A stretch of DNA of 64,000 nt, from the NCBI RefSeq assembly GCF_000718135.1, contig NZ_JOEM01000016.1:248001-312000 (forward strand), read 5' to 3'. This document shows, piece after piece, positions 34,155 through 45,735 of the stretch; position 1 is the first letter of the stretch; each line of letters opens with the position of its first letter. A program made the position numbers and the translations under genes. The notes under the pieces are model-generated. The model worked only from the letters and a program-made list of their open reading frames with translations, made no database searches and was not told the origin of the DNA. The DNA comes from Streptomyces cyaneofuscatus (GTDB lineage Bacteria; Actinomycetota; Actinomycetes; Streptomycetales; Streptomycetaceae).

Positions 34155-35153
34155 TCAGCCGGCGGCGAGGAGCTCGAGCGTGTCGATCACGCGGTTCGAG
34201 AAGCCCCACTCGTTGTCGTACCAGGCGACCACCTTGACGTGGCGGCCGTCGACGCGGGTGAGCGCTGAGTCGAAGATCGCCGAGGCGGGGTTGCCCGTGA
34301 TGTCGGACGACACGAGTGCGTCGTCCGAGTACTCGAGTACGCCGGCGAGCGGGCCTTGTGCGGCGGCCCGGTAGGCCGCCAGCACGTCCTCGCGCGTCAC
34401 GTCGCGGGCGACGGTCGTGTTGAGTTCGACGATCGAGCCGACCGGAACCGGTACGCGGATCGAGTCGCCGGACAGCTTGCCGTCGAGGTTCGGCAGCACG
34501 AGGCCGATCGCCTTGGCGGCGCCGGTCGTGGTCGGCACGATGTTGACCGCGGCGGCGCGGGCGCGGCGCGCGTCGCGGTGCGGGCCGTCCTGGAGGTTCT
34601 GCTCCTGCGTGTAGGCGTGCACCGTCGTCATGAACCCGTGCTCGATACCGGCGAGGTCGTCGAGCACCTTCGCCAGCGGCGCGAGCGCGTTGGTCGTGCA
34701 GGAGGCGTTCGAGACGATCGTGTGCGCCGCCGGGTCGTAGGCGTCGGTGTTGACGCCGTACGCGAGCGTGACGTCGGCGCCGTCCGCCGGCGCGCTGACG
34801 AGTACCTTCTTCGCGCCCGCGTCGAGGTGGGCGCGGGCGGCCTCGGCCGAGGTGAAGCGGCCGGTCGCCTCCAGCACGATGTCGACGCCGAGCTTTGCCC
34901 ACGGCAGTCGCGCCGGTTCGCGCTCGGCGAGCACGGTGATGCGGCGGCCGTCGACGACGAGGGTGTCCCCGTCGACGGTCACCGGGCGCCCGAGCCGGCC
35001 AGCCGTGCTGTCGTAGGCGAGCAGCCGGGCGAGAGCGGCGGGCTCCGTCAGGTCGTTCACGGCGACGACCTCGACGGCGCTGTCGCGCTCCAGCAGTGCG
35101 CGCAGCACATTGCGTCCGATGCGGCCGAATCCGTTGATGGCGATGCGAGTCAT
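34155..35153 (-). CDS. gap: Glyceraldehyde-3-phosphate dehydrogenase, type I (probably accessory copy)
   Basis: A 332-residue NAD-dependent enzyme. TRIAINGFGRIGRNVLRALL is the Rossmann opening, the catalytic Cys lies in VSNASCTTNALAPLAKVLDD, and WYDNEWGFSNRVID is the C-terminal signature. It converts glyceraldehyde 3-phosphate to 1,3-bisphosphoglycerate. It is not next to pgk or tpi as the main glycolytic gap of streptomycetes normally is. Instead it follows a GlxA-type regulator, suggesting a stress-induced or resistant isoenzyme. AAGGGA lies eight bases before ATG 35153. It ends at a strong hairpin. Confidence 0.93.
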   Translation of the reverse strand: MTRIAINGFGRIGRNVLRALLERDSAVEVVAVNDLTEPAALARLLAYDSTAGRLGRPVTVDGDTLVVDGRRITVLAEREPARLPWAKLGVDIVLEATGRFTSAEAARAHLDAGAKKVLVSAPADGADVTLAYGVNTDAYDPAAHTIVSNASCTTNALAPLAKVLDDLAGIEHGFMTTVHAYTQEQNLQDGPHRDARRARAAAVNIVPTTTGAAKAIGLVLPNLDGKLSGDSIRVPVPVGSIVELNTTVARDVTREDVLAAYRAAAQGPLAGVLEYSDDALVSSDITGNPASAIFDSALTRVDGRHVKVVAWYDNEWGFSNRVIDTLELLAAG

Positions 35154-35300
35154 GAATGGTGTCCCTTCCGTTCCCCACCAGGCTCGCTCGCGGCCTACGC
35201 AGCTGACAGTGGCGGGATCGCCACGGTTCAAAAGGATCGCGCCAAGCGGGTGCCGGGGCGAGCCACGCCGTGCCGGGCGTGCCATGCGGCGCCGGGCGTA

Positions 35301-36257
35301 CTACGCGCCGCGCGTGAACGTACGCCGGTACTCGCTCGGTGTGGTGCCGAGGATGCGCTGGAAGTGCAGCCGCAGATTGGCGCCGGTGCCGAGCCCGATG
35401 TCGGCGGCGATCTGCTCGACGCTCCGCTCCGAACGCTCCAGCAGTTCGCGCGCCACGTCGATGCGGGCGCGCATCACCCACTGCATCGGTGTGTAGCCGG
35501 TCTCCTCGACGAAGCGCCGGGAGAACGTGCGCGGCGACACCCCCGCCTGCCGCGCGAGGGTGTCGAGGGTGAGGGGCTCGCCGAGCCGGTGCAGCACCCA
35601 CTCCCGGGTGGCGGCGAACCGCTCACCGAGCGGCTCGGGCACGCTGCGCGGCACGTACTGCGCCTGACCGCCGCTCCGGTATGGGGCCGCGACCAGCCGC
35701 CGGGCCGCGTGGTTGGACGCGGCCACCCCGAGGTCGCCGCGCAGGATGTGCAGGCACAGATCGATGCCGGAGGCGGCGCCGGCAGAGGTGAGCACGCTGC
35801 CCTCGTCGACGAACAGGACGTTCTCGTCGACCCGGACGAGCGGATGCCTCGCCGCGAGGGCCCGCGTGTAGTGCCAGTGCGTCGTGGCCCGCTTGTCGTC
35901 GAGCAGCCCCGTGGCGGCGAGCGCGAAAGCGCCCGTGGAGATGGCGGCGAGCCGCGCCCCCCGGTCATGAGCCCCGATCAGCGCGTCGACGACGGCCTGC
36001 GGCGGGTCCTCACGGTCCGGAAACCGATAGCCGGGGACGAAGACGATGTCGGCCCACTCAAGGGTGCGCAGACCGTGCGCCACGGAGTACGACAGGCCGT
36101 CACCGCCGGTCACGAGACCGGATTCGGCGCCGCACACCCTCACCTCGTACGGCATGCTCGCGCGGGTCGTGAACACCTGCGCGGGGATACCGACGTCGAG
36201 CGGCTTCGCCCCCTCCAGCACGAGGACGGCGACGCGATGCGGGGACGGGGCGGGCAC
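35301..36257 (-). CDS. GlxA-family AraC-type transcriptional regulator
   Basis: A 318-residue protein: N-terminal DJ-1/PfpI (glutaminase-like) domain (VAVLVLEGAKPLDVGIPAQV) and C-terminal AraC HTH (LTLDTLARQAGVSPRTFSRR, IAADIGLGTGANLRLHFQRI). The usual Cys of the ICTGAF nucleophile elbow is Ser (AISTGAFALAATGLL), so the sensor domain is probably non-catalytic. GTG 36257 has no ribosome site, while TACCCT lies seven bases upstream (leaderless). It lies 147 bases upstream of gap on the same strand and is the obvious candidate regulator of that gene. Confidence 0.87.
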   Translation of the reverse strand: MPAPSPHRVAVLVLEGAKPLDVGIPAQVFTTRASMPYEVRVCGAESGLVTGGDGLSYSVAHGLRTLEWADIVFVPGYRFPDREDPPQAVVDALIGAHDRGARLAAISTGAFALAATGLLDDKRATTHWHYTRALAARHPLVRVDENVLFVDEGSVLTSAGAASGIDLCLHILRGDLGVAASNHAARRLVAAPYRSGGQAQYVPRSVPEPLGERFAATREWVLHRLGEPLTLDTLARQAGVSPRTFSRRFVEETGYTPMQWVMRARIDVARELLERSERSVEQIAADIGLGTGANLRLHFQRILGTTPSEYRRTFTRGA

Positions 36258-36282
36258 AGGGAAAAGGGTACGCGGGGTGGGG

Positions 36283-36481
36283 TGCTGTCTCCTGCGGCAG
36301 CACGCTTCCGCCGATCACGCGGATCTGCCGGGCCCCGCCACGGAACAGGTGCTCGCGGCCGCCGGGAAGCGGATGGGTACTGGCCCACTACTTCGACTCG
36401 GTGGCGGAGACGCTGACGAAGATCGCCGAGGGAGACCATCCGGTCTGCGAGGTCGCCGAAGGGCGACTGGTCTGGTCGTGA
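36283..36481 (+). pseudogene. 3' remnant of a broken gene, frameshift near 36376
   Basis: Frame 1 reads sensibly as HADLPGPATEQVLAAAGKRM up to about 36375. After one extra base the +1 frame continues VLAHYFDSVAETLTKIAEGD and CEVAEGRLVWS to TGA 36481. The combined segment has protein-like composition, but no start codon, ribosome site or intact 5' part is seen. I read it as the tail of a decayed gene. The family is not recognised. It lies between the start of the GlxA-type gene and the end of a membrane-protein gene, so it is not part of either. Confidence 0.4.
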
Positions 36482-36536
36482 AACGAAGACCAGTGGTGGT
36501 GAGTTCCGTACATCTCGGAGCTCAAGGGCGGGGGAG

Positions 36537-37778
36537 TCAGTCGGACGGGTCGGGACCTGTGGAAGGAGTGCTTTCGATGGGGCCCGCGAAGTCCGGGCTG
36601 GTGTAGTCCGGGCCCGTGAAGTCCGGGCTCGTGAAGTCCGGGCTCGTGAACGGCGGTCTGCCGTAGCCGGTCTCCGGGATGGCCGCGGGGCGCTGTGTAC
36701 GCGACGCGGGGCCGGCGGTGGGGTCGGAGAGCGCGTCCCGCAGGAACGGCAGGATGCCCCGCTCGAGCAACGCATGGCGCCAGGCCTCCCGGGCACGCGC
36801 CACTTCCTCCGGCAGCGCGTCCTCGGTCTCCTCGGGGGAGAGGGTGGAGAGGGAAACCGAGCCGCTGCGCAGCGCCGTCATGAGCAGACCGAAGACGGCG
36901 ACCAGTATCGCGGCTGCCGCGACTGCGCCGAAGAACCATCCGGTGGTGAAGAGGGTCCGGGCGAAGGCCGACTCGGGAGCGAGCATCTTCAGAATGAATC
37001 CCACGAGAAAGGAGAGCACCGCGGCCCCGCCGGCAAGCACGGGAGTGAGCACCGCGACAAGGGCGACGGGGCCCGCGCCGCTGGCCGCGTAGTCCCTTCG
37101 GCGTGCGGCGGCGAGCCCCGTCACACCCGTACGCGCACCTGGATCAGCGGAGCCGGGTGCGGATGCTGATGACGACCGGGAGGACGGCGTCGGCCGGCGC
37201 AGTTCCTGGCGGATCTTGACGTAATGCTCGTACTCGGTTGCCGCAGCCGCCGTGATGAGTGCGGTGGTGTTGAGCGCCATGATGCGAAGCTGTTCCGAGG
37301 TGAGGCGATCGCCGATTCCGGCCAGATCCGGACGTTCCTGAGCGTGACGCAGCGCGTCACCGAGAGTCCGCTCGTACTCTTGGCGGTCCTCGTTCAGCAG
37401 ATGCGGCGCAACCGACCCGGTGCTGCGCGAGCCGTATTCCTCGCGGTCCTCACTCGGCGTACGGGGCCGAACGCCGCCGCCTTCGTACCGGGAGGGCCCC
37501 ATCCGGTGCTGGGCCGGTGGTGGCGGGCTCGGCGTGTCCGGCGGGGGATCGGAGCGGCTTGTGCCACCGGTTTGCGGCGCAATCGCCGTCCCCTCCGGGG
37601 CGTTGCGCGGGGATGCCGACGACATGGGCGGGCCTGCCTGGATGCCCAGGACCGACGTCAGCAGACGGCGCCCGAGGGGAAGCCGGCGCTGGCGCGCGAC
37701 AGCGGACGGCCGGTTGCCCGGACGGTTGGCGCCCAGGATTGCCGCAGTGATACGTCGGCTCGCGGAGGGCCGCATCAT
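36537..37778 (-). CDS. Membrane protein of unknown function with TSPDF repeats
   Basis: A 413-residue protein. A basic, Pro-rich N-terminus is followed by a helical segment (EDRQEYERTLGDALRHAQER, LTSEQLRIMALNTTALITAA) and two transmembrane helices (VLAGGAAVLSFLVGFIL, GAVAAAAILVAVFGLLMTAL). A cytoplasmic helix (EEVARAREAWRHALLERGIL) comes next, and the tail carries tandem TSPDF/TGPDY pentapeptides. GGAAGGGA lies seven bases before ATG 37778, and the start overlaps the stop of the upstream gene (ATGA), so they are cotranslated. No family recognised. The repeated tail could be a docking or wall-associated region. Confidence 0.7.
   Translation of the reverse strand: MMRPSASRRITAAILGANRPGNRPSAVARQRRLPLGRRLLTSVLGIQAGPPMSSASPRNAPEGTAIAPQTGGTSRSDPPPDTPSPPPPAQHRMGPSRYEGGGVRPRTPSEDREEYGSRSTGSVAPHLLNEDRQEYERTLGDALRHAQERPDLAGIGDRLTSEQLRIMALNTTALITAAAATEYEHYVKIRQELRRPTPSSRSSSASAPGSADPGARTGVTGLAAARRRDYAASGAGPVALVAVLTPVLAGGAAVLSFLVGFILKMLAPESAFARTLFTTGWFFGAVAAAAILVAVFGLLMTALRSGSVSLSTLSPEETEDALPEEVARAREAWRHALLERGILPFLRDALSDPTAGPASRTQRPAAIPETGYGRPPFTSPDFTSPDFTGPDYTSPDFAGPIESTPSTGPDPSD
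36582..36652 (-). repeat. 15-bp tandem repeat encoding TSPDF units
   Basis: About four units related to GTGAAGTCCGGGCTC occur in tandem inside the membrane-protein gene, keeping frame and encoding TSPDF, TSPDF, TGPDY and TSPDF. Confidence 0.7.
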
Positions 37779-38515
37779 CGTGTGGTCCCTTCCTCGCCGA
37801 TGGCCGGTCCGAGCGGATGACGCAGTGCTGCGCGATCATCGAGTGCACCGCCTGGTCCGTCGGTGGGGTCCACCGGCCGGCCGTTCGGCTGCGGGGCGTG
37901 GGGTCCGGTGCCCGGCTGGGGGCCGGTGGGGCCGGTGGCGAAGTCCGGCCCGGTGACGTTCGGAAGGGGAAGGCTCTGTCGGCGGCGTTCGTCGGCCCCT
38001 GCGGAGGCAGCGCGCACCGCCGATGACGGCTGCGCCGGTCCGGCCGTGGACGGCTGCGCGTCGGAGAGCGGGGACCCGGAGCCGGCCGGTGCCGGCTGCT
38101 GGGCGGGCGGCACGGCTCCAGGAGAAGCTTGGGCGGCGTGTTCTTCGGCGACCGCCCCTGCCTGCGGTGCGCCGTTGACCCCATCGCTGATCGACTGGAC
38201 ACGGCCGAGCTGAGTAAGGATCACCGGGGCCGAGATGCCGACCACGATGGCCGCGTACGCACCGCTGACCTGTCCCGTGGTACCGAAGAGCACTGCGGCC
38301 CCGGCCCCCATCGCACTGTGCACGACGGCTGCGACGGGGTCGGCGACGGGGTCGAAATAGTCCTGGAACCTGGCCGGTACGTTCTCCTGCCCGGGAGGTA
38401 ACTGCCGATAGGCGCGGCGGTCCGACTGCCAGTCCAGAAACCGGTTGTAGGCGTCGAGGAGCCCGCGCAGCGCACCTCCCGCCGCACCCAGCAGGATCAG
38501 CATCGGCACGTCCAC
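37775..38515 (-). CDS. Small membrane protein coupled to the TSPDF-repeat gene
   Basis: A 246-residue protein: an N-terminal hydrophobic segment (LILLGAAGGALRGLLDAY), a soluble part (DWQSDRRAYRQLPPGQENVP), a second hydrophobic region (SGAYAAIVVGISAPVILTQL), then a long Pro/Ala/Gly-rich disordered C-terminus. The start is uncertain: GTG 38515 is four bases after GGGGGG; GTG 38509 and ATG 38503 are also in frame. The stop overlaps the next gene's start (ATGA), implying a two-gene unit. No family recognised. A very strong hairpin separates it from the upstream aerolysin-like gene, so it has its own promoter. Confidence 0.65.
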   Translation of the reverse strand: MDVPMLILLGAAGGALRGLLDAYNRFLDWQSDRRAYRQLPPGQENVPARFQDYFDPVADPVAAVVHSAMGAGAAVLFGTTGQVSGAYAAIVVGISAPVILTQLGRVQSISDGVNGAPQAGAVAEEHAAQASPGAVPPAQQPAPAGSGSPLSDAQPSTAGPAQPSSAVRAASAGADERRRQSLPLPNVTGPDFATGPTGPQPGTGPHAPQPNGRPVDPTDGPGGALDDRAALRHPLGPAIGEEGTTR

Positions 38516-38627
38516 TACGCCCCCCGTGTGGTACAGACTGCACGCTTCCGCCATAGGAGCCTGCCGCCTGAGCATAGGGGCACGTGCAGGACCATGGGGA
38601 GCCCGTCCTGACGACCCTCCCAGCGCG

Positions 38628-38677
38628 AGAGGACCGTGTCCCCCCGCCGGCTGGACGGCGGGGGGACACGGTCCTCT
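38628..38677 (-). terminator. 22-bp perfect terminator stem after the aerolysin-like gene
   Basis: Positions 38628-38649 pair perfectly with 38656-38677 (outer AGAGGACCGTG, inner CCCCCCGCCG), loop GCTGGA. It lies 15 bases beyond the stop of the secreted lectin/aerolysin-like gene. Confidence 0.85.
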
Positions 38678-38692
38678 GTTCGGCGAGGCCGG

Positions 38693-40282
38693 CTACTTCT
38701 TCGGGCAGGTCACCGTTCCTATGACGATGCCGCTGAAGGCGCCGGTCATCATCCCTACAGCGACCCCGGGGGGACCGCCGAGGAGGCCTGAGATGCCTCC
38801 GCTGACGATGCTGGTGCCGATCTTCGCGGCCATGCACTTGTCGTACGCGTCCCTGTCCTGTGCGGCGCTGAAGGCCACCGCTCTCATCGTCCAGGTGCTC
38901 TTCTCGGCGGAGGCATGGCCGGCGGGAGTGCCGTCGCCCAGGGAGAAGGTCGGGGGCGACATGGTTCCCGTGATGGTGTCGCCGGATACGCCTTCGATGG
39001 TCTGAGTGACGGTGGCGCCTTGCACCGTGAGAGCGGCCTTGTGAATGACGCCGTTGGTGTCGGTGACGGCGCCGGGCATGACCGTCGCAATGGTCGCACC
39101 GTCCGCGTCACTGACCCTGACGCCGCCCTGTACGGCGGTCAGCTTGCCGCCTGCGGGCACGTCCATGACGGCGGACGCGGTCTTCGCGATGACGGTGGGC
39201 TTGACGTCGTCGCTGGTGGAGCCACTGCCAGGAGGGTTCACGTTCGTACGGGCGACGTACATCGTGGTGCCGGCCGTGGAGTTGATGACCGGGACTGTGA
39301 CGGTCGCGTCGGTCTTCCAAGGCTGGTTGTCGGTGTTGAACGTCCAGGTGCCGGTGACCTTCTTGCCGACGGCGGCGAAGTCGACCCAGGCGTAACTCTT
39401 GGGAGGGACGGTCACGGAGATGCCGTTGATCGTCGACTCCTCCGAGGTGTACGTCTGCGTCGCGGTCAGCTGGTTGCTGATCATGGCCTGAACAGGGGTG
39501 GAGACTCCGACCGAGGTCGACAGGCCGGCTGAGAACGACTGGGCCCAGCCGGAGTGATAGATCGTGGTGAAGATCTGGGTCATCGTGGTACCGGTGTCGT
39601 TGAACCAGACCGAAGAAGCGGGACGCCTGGGCAGTACCTCGGGCTGGCCTTCGGAGTTCTGCTTCCACGAGCAGGTGGAGATCTTCTTGGAACACAGATC
39701 GCTGTAGTACTCCAGGGCGAGACTTCTGGCCTCGGCTGCCTTGTACTCGGGCAGCGTCCACTGCTGGCTCGCGCTGCCGTTGCAGACGTTGGGCTGGGCC
39801 AGGATGCCCCACAGGTGGAGGCCGCCACGGTTGTCCATGCAGTACTCAGTGCCCGTCTCGGCACGGCGGACGATGCCGAAGGTGTTCGGCTTGCCGTCGA
39901 CGGGGCGGAAGTGCCACTGCTGACCGTCCTGGCCGCACGACCTCTGAGTGGCGGGCTGGGTCGCGTAGATGCACTTCCCGGAGGACGTGCTGGCGATGTT
40001 GAACTGGCCGGGAGCGCTGAGCTTTATGAGCCGCCACTGCTTGTAGTTCATCCCGTCGGGGGTGACAGAGATCTGATTGCCGTCGTTGTTTCCAGTGGAG
40101 TTGAGGGTGCCATGGGGGTTGGTGAAGGTGTACGCCTCGTCCGTCGCCGCCGCGGCGGACGGTGCTGCGGCGACGGACGGTGCTGCGGCGGCCGGGGCAG
40201 CGGCGAGGACCGGCGCGAACAGCCCCAGAGCAACAGCGGGCGCGAGGAGAAGTCTCGCGGTTCTTCTTCTGATTGTTCTCAT
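38693..40282 (-). CDS. Secreted ricin-lectin/aerolysin-like (ETX/MTX2-type) protein
   Basis: A 529-residue exported protein. The signal peptide covers about 1-34. Residues about 48-180 are a ricin-type beta-trefoil with QxW marks (KQWRLIKL, QQWHFRPV, QQWTLPEY), likely sugar binding. Residues about 220-350 are rich in Ser/Thr beta strands (MTQIFTTIYHSGWAQSFSAG, SVGVSTPVQAMISNQLTATQ, WVDFAAVGKKVTGTWTFNTD) and match the aerolysin/ETX-MTX2 pore-forming architecture. The last 50 residues are a Gly-rich hydrophobic segment bracketed by two Cys (SIVSGGISGLLGGPPGVAVG), resembling a bacteriocin or membrane hairpin. AAGGAG lies five bases before ATG 40282. A toxin or adhesin role is inferred; no immunity gene is evident. 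Confidence 0.72.
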   Translation of the reverse strand: MRTIRRRTARLLLAPAVALGLFAPVLAAAPAAAAPSVAAAPSAAAATDEAYTFTNPHGTLNSTGNNDGNQISVTPDGMNYKQWRLIKLSAPGQFNIASTSSGKCIYATQPATQRSCGQDGQQWHFRPVDGKPNTFGIVRRAETGTEYCMDNRGGLHLWGILAQPNVCNGSASQQWTLPEYKAAEARSLALEYYSDLCSKKISTCSWKQNSEGQPEVLPRRPASSVWFNDTGTTMTQIFTTIYHSGWAQSFSAGLSTSVGVSTPVQAMISNQLTATQTYTSEESTINGISVTVPPKSYAWVDFAAVGKKVTGTWTFNTDNQPWKTDATVTVPVINSTAGTTMYVARTNVNPPGSGSTSDDVKPTVIAKTASAVMDVPAGGKLTAVQGGVRVSDADGATIATVMPGAVTDTNGVIHKAALTVQGATVTQTIEGVSGDTITGTMSPPTFSLGDGTPAGHASAEKSTWTMRAVAFSAAQDRDAYDKCMAAKIGTSIVSGGISGLLGGPPGVAVGMMTGAFSGIVIGTVTCPKK

Positions 40283-40792
40283 CGTCGCTCCTTGAGCTTC
40301 GGCTGTGCCGCTACATGGGCCCGCAGCGGTGTGTGCTGCGGGCCGGACAGCTGGAAGCTAGGCGCTCAAGGTGCAGGTCAGACAGGTCAAGCAACCGGCC
40401 ATCGGTGGCCGGTCACCAGCACGCAGCCGAATGGCCGGGTTGTGACCGGCGGGATACCCGGGTCTCCGATCCGTCCGTGTCTGCGGGAACCCTTCAGTGT
40501 GCGGTCCGGAGGCAGCACCGCAGCCCTGGTGAGAAGGGGCGGCACCTCACCGTGCGCGCCCGGACGCTCTACGAGCCGGACCCTCCACGGCTCTTCGCCG
40601 GGGGTCCCGCTCGGGTGAGATCAGCGGCAGTGGCGCCACTCCCCAGAGCCGACGGGGCTCAGCAAGGCCCTCGAAGACCTCGCCGGCCACGTGGTCGCCA
40701 CCATTGATCACACACCGTGACTGCGGCGGACCTGGGCCCGCCAGCCAGAATCCTCGGCCGCAGAGCGCGAGTGGTGCCGAAAGAGGCCCTGA
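40283..40792. other. Gene-free 510-base stretch between the aerolysin-like gene and argC
   Basis: It holds two GC hairpins: GGCCCGCAGC (40318-40327) with GCTGCGGGCC (40335-40344), and ACCGGCCA (40394-40401) with TGGCCGGT (40406-40413). A short open stretch at 40619-40720 ends LSKALEDLAGHVVATIDHTP and may be the tail of a lost gene, but it has no start. Nothing else is supportable. Confidence 0.5.
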
Positions 40793-43022
<2,230 letters not shown>

Positions 43023-43026
<4 letters not shown>

Positions 43027-43957
43027 GCGCCGCGCGGAAGCACACCGCACTCCCGAAGGCGCAGATCCTCATCGAGGCGCTGCCCTGGCTGACCCGGCAC
43101 AACGGCAAGACCGTCGTCATCAAGTTCGGCGGCAACGCCATGATCGACGAGGAGCTGAAGGCCGCCTTCGCCCAGGACGTCGTCTTCCTGCGGCACGCCG
43201 GTCTCAAGCCCGTCGTCGTGCACGGCGGCGGCCCGCAGATCAGCGCCCAGCTCGACAAGCAGGGCCTGGTCAGCGAGTTCAAGGCCGGGCTGCGGGTCAC
43301 CACCCCCGAAGCGATGGACGTCGTACGGATGGTGCTCGCCGGACAGGTCCAGCGCGAACTGGTCGGCCTCCTCAACCAGCACGGCCCCCTCGCCGTCGGC
43401 ATGACCGGCGAGGACGCCCACACCATCACCGCCACCCAGCACCGGCCCACCATCGACGGCGAGTCCGTCGACATCGGCCGGGTCGGCGAGATCACCGCCA
43501 TCGACACCGGGGCCATCCAGGCGCTCCTGGACGACGGCCGCATCCCGGTCGTCTCCTCCATCGCCCGCTCCGCCGACGACCACCACGTCTACAACGTCAA
43601 CGCCGACACCGCGGCCGCCGCGCTCGCCGCCGCCCTGAACGCCGAGACGCTGATGGTCCTCACCGATGTCGAAGGGCTCTACGAGGACTGGCCCAACAGC
43701 GACGACGTCATCAGCCGGCTGACCGCCAGTCAGCTGGAGAAGCTGCTGCCCGAGCTGTCCAGCGGCATGGTCCCCAAGATGCAGGGCTGTCTGCACGCCG
43801 TACGCAACGGCGTCGAGACCGCCCGGGTCATCGACGGGCGGGTCCAGCACTCGATCCTGCTGGAGATCTTCACCGACGAGGGCATCGGCACGATGGTCGT
43901 GCCGGACGCCCCCATCGACGTACACGCAGCCCACGGAGACCAGCAGCAGGGGGAATC

Positions 43958-43961
<4 letters not shown>
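43023..43961 (+). CDS. argB: Acetylglutamate kinase
   Basis: A 312-residue amino-acid-kinase-fold enzyme that phosphorylates N-acetylglutamate. [40 protein letters not shown] and [20 protein letters not shown] are the substrate and ATP motifs. The N-terminal helix preceding the core ([20 protein letters not shown]) is the type seen in arginine-inhibited hexameric kinases, so feedback inhibition is likely. Overlaps argJ and argD by four bases each. Confidence 0.96.
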
Positions 43962-45163
<1,202 letters not shown>

Positions 45164-45188
45164 CCCTCCGGAGAATGAGGCGACGACG

Positions 45189-45725
45189 ATGACCGAGGCG
45201 CAGGAAACCGAGCACGGCGGGCCGTCCGTGCCGCAGACCCGCACCGCCCGCCACCGCCGGATCGTGGACATCCTGAACCGGCAGCCGGTCCGCTCGCAGA
45301 GCCAGCTGGCCAAGCTCCTCGCCGACGACGGGCTGAGCGTCACCCAGGCGACGCTCTCCCGCGACCTCGACGAGCTGGGCGCGGTCAAGATCCGCAACAC
45401 CGGCGGCGAGCTGATCTACGCGGTGCCGAGCGAGGGCGGATTCCGCACCCCGCAGGCGCCGCTGGGCGGCTCGGCCAAGGAGGAGCGGATGCGCAGGCTC
45501 TCGGCCGAACTGCTCATCTCGGCGGAGGCATCGGCCAACCTGGTGGTGCTCCGTACGCCGCCGGGCGCCGCCCAGTTCCTCGCCTCGGCCATCGACCAGG
45601 CCGAACTGCACGACATCCTCGGCACCATCGCCGGGGACGACACGCTGATGCTCATCAGCCGCGACCCGGCCGGCGGCCAGGCGCTCGCCGACCACCTGCT
45701 GAGGCTCGCTCAGAACGACCGCTGA
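45189..45725 (+). CDS. argR: Arginine repressor
   Basis: A 178-residue protein. The N-terminal winged HTH ([37 protein letters not shown]) and C-terminal oligomerisation/arginine-binding domain ([37 protein letters not shown]) are typical. The GDD motif contacts arginine across the trimer interface. As last gene of argCJBDR it closes a feedback loop on the argC and argG promoter boxes. It converges on the L,D-transpeptidase gene with ten bases between stops. Confidence 0.96.
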   Translation: MTEAQETEHGGPSVPQTRTARHRRIVDILNRQPVRSQSQLAKLLADDGLSVTQATLSRDLDELGAVKIRNTGGELIYAVPSEGGFRTPQAPLGGSAKEERMRRLSAELLISAEASANLVVLRTPPGAAQFLASAIDQAELHDILGTIAGDDTLMLISRDPAGGQALADHLLRLAQNDR

Positions 45726-45735
45726 GCCGTTCCGT

